A DNA stretch of 64,000 bases from Microstegium vimineum. Its lineage: Eukaryota; Streptophyta; Magnoliopsida; Poales; Poaceae. Shown here one piece after another: positions 35,368 to 47,408 of the stretch. The notes beneath the pieces were generated by a model. It saw only the letters and a program-made list of their open reading frames with translations. It had not been told where the DNA came from and did not search any database. The first letter of the stretch is position 1. Each line of letters starts with the position of its first letter. The stretch covers positions 57,378,509 to 57,442,508 of the forward strand of contig CM039132.1 of the NCBI GenBank assembly GCA_022036555.1, written 5' to 3'. Made by a program: the position numbers and the translations under genes.

Positions 35368-36057
35368 AAAGGAGAACAAACAATTTCTAGCATGAAAATA
35401 TTCATACAAGGAAAGAAGAAAAGGAGGGATGACTAGAGGGGGACAACTTGTCTCCTTTTCCCAAAACAGGTAGTAAGCCGTTTTCCCACTCTTCCATCTT
35501 ATAAAATGACATGAAAGTCAAGTTTTCTTCTTCGCTACTTTTTTTAGACTTACTTCTTTTCTACTATAGTAGGTATAGTTGGCCAAAAGGCCTGTAGCCT
35601 GACCCATGACATGGAATTTTGGTCAACCTAGGCACAGCCCGCCCAATGGCTAACAATACCATGCTGGTCGGGTCTACATAGATCGAGGGCCCATGTCATC
35701 TTGACCTAGACAGAGGGTCGTGCCTAGGTCTCAACCTAAGCATGGTGTGTTGCCCTGTCTCGACCCGTTCCAATGGCAGGCACGACCAATGGCCCGTCAC
35801 TAGGCAACCCACCAGATAAACCCCCCACCCGGGCCTTCCTGATGCCCGTAACCCTAACTCCCCCTCCCCCTCGCTTGCCTACTCATCAGCACCATGTCGA
35901 GGCCGTAGTGCCCGCGCGAGGTTGCGACACCGCATGATCGCTTGCCTGAGACTTCAGGGCGGCGTGGTAGTCTGCGAGCCGCGTCAACCCAAGGGGGAAT
36001 TCATCATGGGCAGCAACACAACCATGGCCGGCTCGCGATGCAACACAACGCGACTCT
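31936..36057. other. Long intergenic stretch, no gene assigned
   Basis: No ORF with domain features. Local duplications occur: about 32090-32165 versus 32475-32545 (both 'gaggtgag/gaaggtgag...ggggctcatg..cccct', then 'ggaagaagagt'), and about 32978-33070 versus 33158-33250 ('taaacgagatg.atcac', 'gacacaa.aatgtg.tattgtgtgaaca'). 33300-34450 is rich in GCATGC, CTAGCTAG and CCGG words. Possible decayed MITEs lie at about 34590-34760 and 34980-35290. A lone Stowaway-like end ('tggagggagtatt') is near 33130. Confidence 0.3.
35328..35364 (+). repeat. GA dinucleotide microsatellite
   Basis: About 18 uninterrupted GA units. Confidence 0.95.
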
Positions 36058-36146
36058 CAGTGGCGGATCCAGAAACGGATCAATTGGAGGGTGCTAAATA
36101 ACACAGGCTAAATTTTTTTTTGTCCGTTGAACACAGTACACTAATA

Positions 36147-36550
36147 GCCCATTGTTTAGATCGTTTTAAAATTCCAAAACTTTACAAGATTCGATGTCAC
36201 ATCGGATGTTTGGACGTACTCCCTCCGTCCCAAAAAAAAGAGTCGCTATGGGAATCGTGCTAATGATACTAATTAATTATCATGAATATTAGTATTTTGT
36301 TAAATATAGTCGATCAAAGTTAAAATTTATTGACTTTTTGGGAAGCGAGAATGACTTTTTTTTTGAGACAAACGGAGTATGCATGAAGCGTTAAATATAG
36401 GTGAAAAAAATAACTAATTGCACAATTTATCTGTAATTTATGAGACGAACCTTTTGAACTTAGTTACTCTATGGTTGGACAATAATTACCAAATACAAAC
36501 AAAATACTACAGTTCAAAATTTTGTAAAGTTTTTTTTATGTAAACAAGCC
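36147..36550. mobile_element. Tourist-like MITE nested in the hAT element
   Basis: The ends 'gcccattgtttagatcg' and 'tatgtaaacaagcc' correspond to the grass GGCCTTGTTTAG-type termini. Internal motifs ('attgcacaatttatctgtaa', 'gagacgaacctttt', 'ttggacaataatta', 'caaatacaaacaaa') are those of common panicoid Tourist elements. The exact ends and TSD are uncertain by a few bases. Confidence 0.7.
36219..36377. mobile_element. Stowaway MITE (159 bp) nested in the Tourist MITE
   Basis: The ends CTCCCTCCGTCCCAAAAA and, inverted, CTCCGTTTGTCTCAAAAA are flanked by TA (36217-36218 and 36378-36379). Confidence 0.85.
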
Positions 36551-36654
36551 TAGATGTAGCAAAAATTGGTAATTTGTCAAAATCCTCAAAATCAAATACA
36601 AATAACCTGTTAAAAAAACTGTTCAGCTCACGTACATCCGCCATTGGCGACTCC

Positions 36655-38885
36655 CGACAAACGCTTACGCCTAGACCAGCACATCGGGGGGGGGGGGGTG
36701 AAGTAGAAAATTACGACTAAAGTTACGTTGACACTCTTGTTTTTAGGACAAATTTTGAACTCTAAAAGTGTAGTTATAGTAGGACGAAGGGGGTACAAAT
36801 GAAACAACATCCCTCAAGTTCAATGCATCGGCGAGAACTTTGCCACCGTAAAAATGAAATGAAACATGATGGATACGTACGTGCCGAAAAATGTACACCT
36901 GGTCGGTATACATGCATGGACCATGCATGCATGCTTGTATCCATCGATGAATGCGCGGGCGCGTACGTACAAGAATAATCTGACGACGGGGACGATCTAT
37001 CGATCGATGAGAATGAGAGAGGAACGTAACGTGACCCGGGGTGTGTGTCATTTTCCGTTACCCCGACAGAATGCCGGTAATCCCGGCGAGACAAGCAGGA
37101 AAAGCTGAAACTTACATTTGCATTTGCATGCATGCATTGGGGCTACACAATCATGCATGGCGCGCGACACCATGCCGGTCGGACACAGTACAGTAGCTTA
37201 GATCACGCACAGTGTGTAGTGTACCTGGTTGGTTGGTGGTATTCCATGCATTGTTTCTTCATACACATGCATGTTCTTGGAGTCACCTAAATGTCTTCAG
37301 CATTGCAGACGAAAGAATTTGCATATATAGCAGTTTCTCGGCCGTAGCTATAGTATACACTAAGACGACCGTGGAATAGAAAGAGAGAGAGGGCATGATA
37401 TGATAGAAGTTCACTGTATATATCTCCTATCACAAGCCTAATACTACAAACTGAGATATGCATGATGTATAGAATAGGAATACTCGCACGAATGCTATCT
37501 GTCAGAAGCTAGCTCACAAATGGATCGGATCGGAAGGTCGCACAGCTACAGCGTGGTTTGCTTCATATACTCCTTTATCAATCATCAATTCATCAAGCGC
37601 TGCAACTGCAAGCAGCAGTATGCATACTGTACGTACTGCGGCTCGACACACTGCTGCTGTGCAAGCCGTGACACAATAGACACAACATGCACACACACAA
37701 GCATACAGTATGCATATCATCGATCAGTCTTTCACTCTGCTGCTGCTGGACGTACGTAGCGTCACTTCAAACCTGAGCTGAGCTGAGCTTTGCTGTGTAT
37801 GTCTGCCCGGAGATGATTGTAAACATCATGACCATATTATTGACCTGCTTTTTCATCTCATCGATCTCCTGCCCTGGCCCCTGGGTCGGGTCGGATTATC
37901 GGAACGGATCCCAGAACTGAAGAATCTGCTCGAATCCATGTATGACTAGCTAGCTGATAGCAGATCATGCATCGATCCGACTCTGCGCTCAGTACGTGCA
38001 TGCCTTTTCCTCTCCCTTTCATTCTTTTCAGTATCAACTCCGTGGATTCCGGCTGTAAATTTGAAACTGAATTGCAGTTAACGTTAGAGTAGAACCCCAA
38101 AAAATAGAATGTTAATTTGCATCTCAAGCTAGCTAGGTTTTGTGGAAAAACTGGATTCTGGGATTGTGAATTTGTCATGAACGAGGACAGACTGTACTGT
38201 ACAGTGGGCGTCCGGCCACACATATACGTACACTGTACGACTTCCGAGGCTAGCAGCTAGCTAGCTAACCAATGCAAGCAAATAAGCGTGCATCACGGGT
38301 GCTGTAAACTGTGCGATCGAGAGGCAGGCATATATATCTACCGACCAATCACCGGTCATCGATCGGTGAACGCGTGCACGCAGCAGTACGTGTCTGTGTC
38401 TGCATCCATCGTGTTCCCCTTGTCGTCCCGTGCTTGCCTCCGCTTTGCATTGGAGTATACTAGAGCTACACCCCTAGCTACCACTTCAGTACTTAAATAA
38501 CTGTTCTTATTAATAAATATTGTGTGTGTCTTAAATTTTACTCTATTTAATTTATAGTAAAATATGTGCGACATTTATATCTCTAACTAAATTTATTTAT
38601 TAAACTAGATTTAAAGATCATTTCAGTATCACTAATTATGTACCATAAATTTTAATAATATATATTTAGTTAAAGTTATTTTTCAGATATAACAAAAACG
38701 ATATATATTTAGAGATAGAGTAAGTAGTGTATATACTTGATATATAAGAGCCCTCCGATCCGATCCTCGGCAGCTTTAATTTCCGGCAACAGTATCTCAC
38801 TATCCTGCATTCCTGCGGCATGGGTGTACCTGCCCCACGTGACACGGCGTGCACCATGTCTCGCAATCCCAGGCTAGTATGTATA
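36655..38885. other. Intergenic, no gene assigned
   Basis: Many short ORFs on both strands without domains. The sequence is rich in GCATGC, CGATCGAT and GTACGTAC words, like 33300-34450 and 25600-26400. A run of nine or more G lies at about 36687. Confidence 0.3.
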
Positions 38886-41280
38886 TCTACCTTTTTTTAC
38901 CATTATTTTTGTATACACCATTTTGGATGCCCACAGCAGCCCACGTCATCGGTTTTCCCTGCTCGTCCGATTCTGCAGCAACGGCAGCAGATCAGCACCT
39001 GGGGAACCTTCCGCACCCTTCCTGCCCGTCGAGTCCCCGCGCTTCTACGGCGCCGCTCCCTCCCTCACGCCTCTCCCCTGGCTGCCCTGCCTCCGCTCGC
39101 CGTACTGTCCGGCCTAGGTTGTGCTGCGTACCCCCCATGGCTGCGGCCCTCCCTCTCCTCACCCCGGCGCGGCGAGGCAGCCTGAGCCGACGGACCTCGA
39201 CGCCGTGTGCCAGCCCTAGCACAGCCGACGCCACCCTGGTCTCCACTCTCTAGCAAACCCTTCAGTTCATCAACACGGAGTACAGGATGTAGTGACGAGG
39301 GATGCCCCTAGGGTGTTCGATGAAATGCACATTTGGAGCCCTAAGATTTGGATATCTTTTTTACTTTACCTGTTTCGTGCCATGCGATTTCCTCTCATCT
39401 CGTAGTATACTGCAGTCACGTATGCTTGCAAAGTCCACGTGCTCATCAGTTATGTTGTCATAAATAATGCACCTAAATGTTCTATGAGGCTGACTATATT
39501 CTAATTTCCAGAGAAGCTCACCTCCTGGGTGCCATATGCTATTATGCTACATAATTTTTTTGCTATATATTTTTTGTTTTCTCACATGGCTGTAAAATTA
39601 AAGACCATAATGACTCCTATACAACCTAAAAAATATTTTAAACTACAGCAAAGATCGACTTGGAAAATTACAGCTACAACTATCATTTGACAACTAATAG
39701 ATTTCATTATTTTTTTTTCTTTGTTCAATTATGCCAATTATAGTTACAGCATAGTTTTTATATACTAACTTTGTTTTTTTTACATTTTCTTATTGTCTTA
39801 GATCATAATTGACAATCTGTCCTGCTTCTTTGTACTAGAGACATATCTATTTGATTTACTAATTGTCGACATAACACCCTCCCTGTTACAGATTGTAACA
39901 TATTTTAAATTGGCAACGGATGTTGTGAACCATTAATGGAGGCCTGTTATTTTGATAAAATGTTTCATTTCCCGCTCCAGCTAAGCTTAAAGTCTAATTT
40001 GTACATTCTAGACAATCTGAAATTGTCTTATCGTGCTTCTACCGAAAAATAATTAGTTATTTTTTTGTTACGATAGATTGCGTTTTTGTTATGATAGATG
40101 CTGTACTCCAAGATTCCTACTTTATACCATTGTGACTCCTACCTCTTGGATCTAAATACATGGCATTCTACTTGGATGCTGCTGTTATATTTACTCTTCT
40201 ACCGTCCTGTAGTTTGCACATCATGGGACAACATCAAATGGTTGCCAACTCGCCGAGCTCTGTACACAGCCTATGTCAACATGCTTAGCTGAGTTGTTCC
40301 AAATATCGTCATGGTCCACTCTAAAATTTATTCACCCTCTATTTAGCTACGTAACCTAACTTTTGCTACATGTGTACATGATATGATTCTTAGATTCTGA
40401 TATACTGTACTACCTGAGTACAATAATTTGTATCTACCTACCTGTTTTTTATTGGCCTATATGTTTGTGGTGATAATTCTTCTCTAACATTTTGTGACAC
40501 AAATAACTTAATGAACAATCTTATAGCTGGGAAGTGCACATTCTGCATACTGAAACTGCAGTGCAAAATTTATATAAAACTTCAGGATCTTAATTTCTTT
40601 TACATGAGTACAAAGCAGGATACAAATTGAAAGCAAATTTCACTGGAATACAAGTTTGCTTCTGCATTTTTGGTTCTTATAAGTGTTTTTTTTTGCCTGG
40701 CCAGTATATGAAATCCATATATCTTACATGCTTCTATAATCTACTTATTACTGATCCTGTAGTCTTGATCATATGGATGATAATTGGCAACCAAGGAAGC
40801 ATATTTGCTGGATTGGTATGTTGTTTTCTAGCACCCATATAATGGCCCCATTTCATGCAATTGAACAAGGCAAACAAAAAGTCATTTGCTCATTGCTTTA
40901 GTAAGTTTTTCTTTGTACGAGTTGTTCATTTCTTATCTCTGTCACCGTTTATTGGTATATCTTTTATACATTGCTTAGCTTGCTATTCTCAAGTTCAGGA
41001 TGGAACATGTAGTATTATCACTTGAAGTTGTACAGTACTCAGGGTTAGGGACGTCAAAGATTTCCTTTTCCACTCCTATCACTTGAAGTTGTTACTTTTT
41101 TTCTCTTTTCTCATTTTATCATTAGGCCTTTAGCTTTAATGTACAAAAAAACACTCTTTGTCATTGACTTGAGATAACATTTGCAATAAAGCATCGAGAC
41201 ATTCATTAATTTTGCATAATATAATTGTTGGGAGCCACATGCTTTGTTGCACCCGCGGCAACGCGCGGGATTTTTGCTAG
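38886..41280 (+). mobile_element. Probable Helitron-like element with a captured GC-rich segment
   Basis: The 3' end is well supported: 'acccgcggcaacgcgcggga' then 'tttttgctag' at 41280, followed by T, the Helitron end structure. The 5' end at 38886 (TCTACC after A) is a guess. Near the left side a GC-rich block (about 38930-39250) differs sharply from the AT-rich rest and has overlapping ORFs with no recognised domain, which could be captured gene sequence. No Rep/helicase was found. The 3' end is much firmer than the total extent. Confidence 0.4.
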
Positions 41281-42531
41281 TATACATACATATCTGCACA
41301 CACCTCGATCTCTAGTAGCGTGTTTGTCTCCTCTTGTTTAGAGCTACGTGCCATGCAATTCCCTTCCCTGTCCTGCCCTGTTTGGTTTAGATCGAGCTTT
41401 AGATTGGACGACAGTCTCTTGGGATGAATTGATACACACACCTTGTGAGCAGTGAGAGTTGTGTGACTAGCTAGCTTGCTTTTCTACATTGTCGGTTAAA
41501 TTAGCCAATGCATGCAAACGGCTAGTAGGTTAAATTTCCACAGGTTCTGTCGGCGACGCAGCCAGGGGACCGTTTCAAGGGATTCTTCAGATATATGCAA
41601 ATTGGATGATGTAGCTCATCTGCTCTGGTTTTTGCCGTGGAATATGACTATCTGGCCGGGTTAATTAGTCCTCGATGCGAGTATTCGACTGCTCTTGATT
41701 AATTTCGTAGGCTTATTCAAGTCTTGATGAATAACAATGTTGTTCTGCTTGTAATATGTACATGTGTTTAATTTGTCAACTGCGAGACGTGTGTGCTGAG
41801 TCGTGATGTCATGCAAGAATATCGAAATCTACCTTGTTAATACGAGAGTGCACTTTGGAGATGGTCATAGCAGGGTAGGATGTGTGTTTGCTCATAGTGG
41901 TTGAGTGTACGCGCCATATATAGTATACTGTATATGCTTGTCTACGTTTTACAGCGATTCCCAGGCCAACCTACATCAGAAATCAGATTCTGACGAGGAA
42001 GATGTGGGGCTTCTGGGCTTCTGCTGCTACGACCTGGCCGGGTGGGCCAATTTCAGCTGGGCCCATGCATGCATGTACGCTCATGTCACCGATCGATCCA
42101 GACGCCTGTCTTGCATCAGTCTTTTTCAGAATTTACTCGCTGAATCTTTTATTCGAAGGGTTATTTAAATAAAAAATGTTTTTATATCTTTGTATCCACG
42201 ATGACAGTCTTTTTAGAGAGTCATTCGACTCGCCTTTTATCTTTGTGTAGTGGGAAATCCAAAATAACTAAACCATAACTAAACCATGTTTGCATCAATA
42301 GCTATATATAGCCGGTAGCATCAGAAAAAGGACCCGGCCGGCAAAATTTAGAGTTCGCCAATTAGATGGCATGTGCCAGTGCTATATGCTACTGCATGCT
42401 AGTGTTAGCAAATGCAAGGAGCCAAGGATGGACCGCTGCTGGCTCTGATGAACCTCTGTCTCATATCACCATGGATGGATGTGCATGGTATCCAAGGGAG
42501 GTCGTCGCCGCATCGCAGCTAGCCTGCCTAC
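41281..42531. other. Intergenic, no gene assigned
   Basis: No supported ORF. The stretch contains 'ctagctagct' and 'gcatgcatg' words and no clear element ends. Confidence 0.3.
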
Positions 42532-42741
42532 GGACCTGTTTGGGACTGCCCCGCTTTATGTTTTTCAGCTCTGTTCTACGTTTATTAGTTAAACGGTTTC
42601 AGCTCCACGACACAACTCTAGAAAAAATGTGGAGTTGTGAGAGCACCTAAAGAGGTACTCCAGAAACTCCAGTTTTGTCTGAAACTATTCCATAGTAGAG
42701 TTTGCAGAGCAGAATTTGTGGAGCAGTCCCAAACAGACCCT
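42532..42741. mobile_element. MITE of about 210 bp, superfamily uncertain
   Basis: The ends 'ggacctgtttgggactgc' and, inverted, 'agggtctgtttgggactgc' pair closely. Inner motifs 'cagctccac' and 'gtggagttgtgagagc' suggest further internal pairing. The TSD is unclear, so hAT and PIF/Harbinger both remain possible. Confidence 0.65.
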
Positions 42742-44458
42742 ATATTGTGGACACAGTTGATACGTTTCCAGTTACATAGAGAAGTACTCCGTTTCATCTT
42801 GAACAATGCATTTGTTACCACTACCATTCTTAATTTATTTGACCCCCCCCCCCCCACCCACCCCCGCAAACAAACACACACACACCAAAAAAAAGACCTG
42901 GACTCTGCTAATTATGTGATTTTTTGCGTTTTCGAGGGTACCCATTTGAGGCCAGAGAAATACTCTACATGCCTCTCTCTCTCTCTCTTCTTTTTTTTTT
43001 GATCCGCTCTCCCTCTCTCTCTTTTTGAGTGGAAGTACATGCCCCCTTGTCTTTTTTTTTTCTTTTTTTTTTTGAACCATACATGCCCCTTGTCTGTTCA
43101 ACTAAGTTTGAAAAGGAACTTGTTATTGCAGAATGCAGGATACCCACTGTGTTGAACGACAGCCCACTATGCCTTTAAGAGGCCCAACCCAGTAATAAAC
43201 TTCCTAGCCCATAACAACATATGCCCATGAGTCAATAACCCACTATATATATCCAGGTCCAGTATGAAATTACGAGGGCCCAGCTGACCTGGCCCTGCCA
43301 ACTCTCTCGGCTAACGAGAAAGTGCTTGCTTCATTAGTTTGGGTGATCGATATAGGCCCAGCTACTTAGGTTCACAAATACTAGGAAAATGGTACGTTTT
43401 AATAAGAAAATGCAGGTCAAAATGTGAACCGTGTCGATGTTCTAAACCACTCGGTCAACTATTCACTTTGAACACAAGTGTCGTCTTTGAGGCACCAATA
43501 AGTGATTCAACGAGTCACACGCGGTAGATCACAGAGATATTGCACACTACCACAGATGTATTTTATACTGGTTGGGGAATGAGGTGTGTCCTACTGTTTT
43601 TTTTTTCTCTCTAGACAGTCAATATAAGACTAGCCAATGCCAATGTTTGTCAATGCTCCAAAATATCATGTCACAATGGATCACTGCTCAGGCTAGCCGT
43701 GCCATCGAGCCGCCGTCGCGCAGGGCCGCTAATCTGCCAGACTACCACTGCGCCGGGGTAGTGCTCGAGCCGACCCCGCCTCTGAGCCATTATCCAGTGA
43801 GTCTTAGGTGCCACCAAGAGGGGGGAAGAGAGGAAGGATAGAAGAAGAAGAAGAAGAAAGAAGAAGAAGAAGAAGAAGAAGAAGAAGAAGAAGAAGAAGA
43901 AGAAGAAGAAGAAGAAGAAATGAAATGTGACATTGATAGGTGTATCCCACGTTAAAAAGTGAATGAAGTATTCTCAATCTATATTGTGGCATTCCTCCCT
44001 GGCCTATATACATGTTTCAATTGGGTTTTCTCAATCCCTTCTGTGAGATTTCTATGGAAAGGGTATACTCAATATGATGGAGATGCTCTTGGTTCACAAG
44101 CCACAATGTTACCATGTTCATATATTTTCTTCTTAATAATATATATAAACACTTTATTTACTATTTGGTATGGTATATTTTATAATAACAAAATGAAAAT
44201 TTACAAGTCAAAATAATGTTACCTCCAAGATCATGCCAATGTCCTAATAAACGGCCTGTATATATTTAGAATCAGAGTTACAACAGTGGTATTTCACTAC
44301 ACAAACTGCAATTAGCATGCAACCTACCTCAGACTAAATTTGATCGCCGGCGACTACGTACGTGCTTGTTGTTACCATGAACATCATGATCCCCACCCAT
44401 GGCGCGACGCCGGCCGGCCAGCTAGCCACCTCGATGACCCACATACCTAGCTAGCTAG
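42742..44458. other. Intergenic region downstream of the CHX gene
   Basis: No gene seen. It contains C-, T- and CT-rich runs (about 42841-43075) and a GAA microsatellite. The right part should hold the 3' UTR of the minus-strand CHX gene. Confidence 0.35.
43841..43920 (+). repeat. GAA trinucleotide microsatellite
   Basis: About 26 GAA/AAG units with one interruption near 43857. Confidence 0.95.
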
Positions 44459-47050
44459 CTAGCTCCTATTCCCGAGGCTACCCCTACGGATCTGATCTGG
44501 CCGTGGCGGCCGTCCGGCCCCGGGCACGCCATCGCCGCCGAGTCCCAGCTCCGCCGACATCCTCCCGCCGGCAGACGGCCTGGCGTACGACTGCACCACC
44601 AGCACCGACGCCGTGGTCTGGAAGTCCCTCGACGACAGCAGGTCCCCAATGGGCCCGAGCTCCGGGCACTCGCTCCACTCCGCCATCCCCGCCGTGAGCG
44701 CCGGCAGTCCCGGCACCTTGCCCACCACGAACAGGTCCTTCCCCAGCGCCTCCACCTCCCTGATCTGCGCCACCATCTCGCCGGCGTTGAACACGCCACG
44801 CTCACGGTACTCCACGCCACCACCCCCGCCGCCGCTGACGCTGACGCTGTTAGCCCGGTCCAAAAACTCCCTTAGGATGCCGTCGTCAGCCTTGCGCTCC
44901 TTGAGCGCGTCGAACTCGGTGCCGGTGAAGCTACCGCCTTTCTGCGCGAACCGGAGCAGCGTGAGGTCGACGGCGGGGTTATACACCATGCGGATCGCCA
45001 GCGCGGCCACCTCACGGTCATCACGGCCACCAAAAAAGAGCGCCGCCACGCGGCACCCAGCTCCTGGCACGCCACCGAGTCCACGGTCAACGAGGATCCC
45101 CACGGTGCACGGCGAGAACCGCTGGATGCTCTGGTTCAACGGCTGGATCGCCGGGTGAGTCACCTCCATCCCGCCGTCCACCGCGCGCTGCTTGTGGAAC
45201 GGCAACAGAATAAGCGCCGAGTGCTGCTCCTCGGCAGCCGACGTCACGTCATCGTGCATCGTGTCGTACGGCGAAACCGCCGCCATGGTGCGCGCCGACA
45301 CGACGCCGGACACGTTCTCCTCGTACGCCATGAACGCGTGCGCGATGTGCTTGAACTGTAGCTCCACCTGGCTCCGCCGGTGCGCCGAGTGCTCGAACGA
45401 CGACGACGGCGACGACGCGTTGATCAGCAGCAGCGCCGACGACCGTCCCGCGAACTCGATCAGGTGTAGCGCCTGTACCGCCACGGGAGACCGCTCCGAC
45501 GGCGACGCCACGTCGAGTAGCGTCAGCATCGCTGGCACGTCACGTGGCATGTGCACGCACGCTAGCACGTGGAACTCCGCGTCCGGCTGTTGTGGCCAAG
45601 CGATGGTTCGCCGCTTGTAGAACACCAGCCGCCGCGCCGGTTTCACCACCAGCGCTAGTAACGGCGTCACTAGCGCCGTGATGAACGCCGACATGAACAC
45701 CAGAACCGTGAACGACTGGTCGCTCATGATCCGCTTGTTTCGCCCGATGTTGAGGATGATGAGCTCGATGATGCCCTTGGTGTTGAGGAGCAGCCCGATG
45801 GAGGTGCCATCGAGGAGAGGCATCCCGAACACGGCGGCGACGCCGACGGCGGCGGCTACCTTGAGGATGGCGGCGGAAAGCGCGGCCACCATGAGTAGAA
45901 CCGCCGAGGACGCGCTGGTGATCTTGGCGGTGTCGGTACGGAGCCCACTCATGGCGAAGAAGAGCGGCATCAGCGTGCCAACCACGAAATCCTCCACCTT
46001 CTCCACGATAGCGACGCCGACGGGGCCGTTCGGCACGGCGAGGCCGAAGACGAAGGCACCGAATATGGCGTGCGTGCCACCGGCGTCAGCGACGAGCGCG
46101 GCCACCAAAACGCCGACGAGGACCCAGCACTCGTGCGCCTCGCTGACGACCTCGCCCTCCGCGACGCGACGCGCTAGACGGACCAGCATGGGTCGGACCA
46201 CGAGGTAGCTAGCGCCGACGATGAGCAACCCGGACACCATCGTCCAGACGCACGGCACCATGCCGTAGCGGACGTGGGCTAGCGCCGTGGCGACGGTGAG
46301 TCCGGCCCACGCGAACGTGTCGTTGATGAGTGACGCCGAGATGGAGAGCTGCCCCACGTCGGTGCCGGCGAGCTTCAGCTCCACGATGTTGCGTGCGAGA
46401 ACGGAGAACGCCGTGGAGCAGAACGTGGCGCCGAGGAAGACGGGGAACGAGAGACGGTTGAGGAACTCCTGCCCAGCGGCCTTGCTGGTGGTGGTGGTCG
46501 TCGTCGTCGTTGCGCCTCCGGCGCCGCCGTCGTCGTCGCCGGCGGCGCTGGAGAGCGCGACGTAGCCGGTGACGGCGCCGACAAGGAATGGTGGGAGAGC
46601 GGAGGCGGCGGCGAACCAGAAGCTGCGGAAGCCCGCGCGGAGGACGGTGTGGAGCTCGATCTCGACGCCGATGGTGAAGGTGTAGTAGACGAGGCCGATG
46701 AGGGACATGGACTCGAGGATGAAGAGGCTGCGGACGGGGAAGGCGAGGTCGGAGAAGTGCGGGACGCGGCCCAGCACGGAGGGGCCCAGGAGGAAGCCCG
46801 CTAGGATCTCGGCGATGTAGCGCGGGAGGCGGAGCGGCGCTAGGAGAAGCGCCACGAAGCGGGTGGTGGCCGTCACGATGATGATCTGGAAGAGGAGCAG
46901 CGGGAGGGAGAAGTCCAGTGGGTTCTCCCCTGTCCAGATCCCCATCATCGTGATCTTCCTTGGGTCGAAGCAGAAGAGGTCTGACCGCCCTGCCGCCATC
47001 GTGTGGTTCCATAGCTCCGCCAACGGGTCGGCCACCGCCGTCGTCGCCAT
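44459..47050 (-). CDS. CHX: CHX-type cation/H+ exchanger (CPA2 family), 863 aa
   Basis: The single uninterrupted ORF encodes a protein of the length usual for plant CHX (about 780-870 aa). Residues ~40-470 are the Na+/H+ exchanger membrane domain with many hydrophobic helices, including PRYIAEILAGFLLGPSVLG near 75, FPVFLGATFCSTAFSVLARN, and SLINDTFAW with the conserved Asn-Asp pair of the ion-binding helix. The cytosolic C-terminal half has the CHX signature CPELGPIGDLLSSRDFQTTA followed by VLVVQSYARP. CHX proteins exchange K+ or other monovalent cations for H+ in endomembranes or the plasma membrane and affect pH and K+ balance. N-terminus LAELWNHTMAAGRSDLFCFD resembles the CHX15 group, but orthology was not tested. 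Many CHX genes have introns; none is needed here. The extreme C-terminus after ARPSAG is Gly/Arg-rich and less conserved. No internal stops. Confidence 0.95.
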   Translation of the reverse strand: MATTAVADPLAELWNHTMAAGRSDLFCFDPRKITMMGIWTGENPLDFSLPLLLFQIIIVTATTRFVALLLAPLRLPRYIAEILAGFLLGPSVLGRVPHFSDLAFPVRSLFILESMSLIGLVYYTFTIGVEIELHTVLRAGFRSFWFAAASALPPFLVGAVTGYVALSSAAGDDDGGAGGATTTTTTTTSKAAGQEFLNRLSFPVFLGATFCSTAFSVLARNIVELKLAGTDVGQLSISASLINDTFAWAGLTVATALAHVRYGMVPCVWTMVSGLLIVGASYLVVRPMLVRLARRVAEGEVVSEAHECWVLVGVLVAALVADAGGTHAIFGAFVFGLAVPNGPVGVAIVEKVEDFVVGTLMPLFFAMSGLRTDTAKITSASSAVLLMVAALSAAILKVAAAVGVAAVFGMPLLDGTSIGLLLNTKGIIELIILNIGRNKRIMSDQSFTVLVFMSAFITALVTPLLALVVKPARRLVFYKRRTIAWPQQPDAEFHVLACVHMPRDVPAMLTLLDVASPSERSPVAVQALHLIEFAGRSSALLLINASSPSSSFEHSAHRRSQVELQFKHIAHAFMAYEENVSGVVSARTMAAVSPYDTMHDDVTSAAEEQHSALILLPFHKQRAVDGGMEVTHPAIQPLNQSIQRFSPCTVGILVDRGLGGVPGAGCRVAALFFGGRDDREVAALAIRMVYNPAVDLTLLRFAQKGGSFTGTEFDALKERKADDGILREFLDRANSVSVSGGGGGGVEYRERGVFNAGEMVAQIREVEALGKDLFVVGKVPGLPALTAGMAEWSECPELGPIGDLLSSRDFQTTASVLVVQSYARPSAGGRMSAELGLGGDGVPGAGRPPRPDQIRRGSLGNRS

Positions 47051-47399
47051 CCTCCGCCGCGCCGCGCCGCGCCGGCTGCTCGTCGGTTCGCTCGTCGATC
47101 GGCCGGCCGATCGATTGTTAGCTCGTCAATGTCGCCGCCGGCGATGATGGCTGATGATGTGACGACGGTGGGTCGGTCAGTGGTGGACGTACGCGCCGGA
47201 GATTGGGGAGAAGCGCGTGTGGGGTGCCGAGTGATCCATGGGAGCGATCGCGAGGAGGAGCTGCTGCTATTCTTGGGCCTTGGCCGGCCGGAACCCGGAG
47301 CTCTGCTTGCATTGCATTTGCATGCACTCACTCGTGCATGGTTTGTGGTTGTCAGCTCCACATCCACGTGGCGGTGCCTGGATTCGCTAAAGCTGTGGG

Positions 47400-47408
47400 T
47401 ATTTATAG
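47400..47408 (-). promoter_or_regulatory. TATA box of the CHX gene
   Basis: On the minus strand it reads CTATAAATA in the context 'gagctataaatacccac', an almost ideal plant TATA box. It lies about 350 bp upstream of the CHX start codon, leaving a 5' UTR of roughly 320 bp. Confidence 0.65.

Larger units (their letters stand above)
36058..36646. mobile_element. hAT-type element (589 bp), host of two nested MITEs
   Basis: The ends CAGTGGCGGATCC and, inverted, CAATGGCGGATG are flanked by 'gcgactct' (36050-36057) and 'gcgactcc' (36647-36654), an 8-bp TSD with one mismatch. The interior is interrupted by a Tourist-like MITE at about 36147-36550, which itself contains a Stowaway MITE at 36219-36377. 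The own sequence of this hAT MITE is therefore about 185 bp. Confidence 0.85.

Noticed and set aside
42366..42460. Sequence 'agccaaggatgga' similar to the start of miR169
   Set aside because: The match breaks after ten or so bases and no complementary arm forms a miRNA-type hairpin.
45192..46208. Plus-strand ORFs opposite CHX (142 and 176 codons)
   Set aside because: They are antisense shadows of a well-supported CHX gene and have no independent support.
46209..47012. 267-codon minus-strand ORF overlapping CHX
   Set aside because: It is a shifted-frame shadow of the CHX coding sequence, rich in Arg, His and Pro with no domain.
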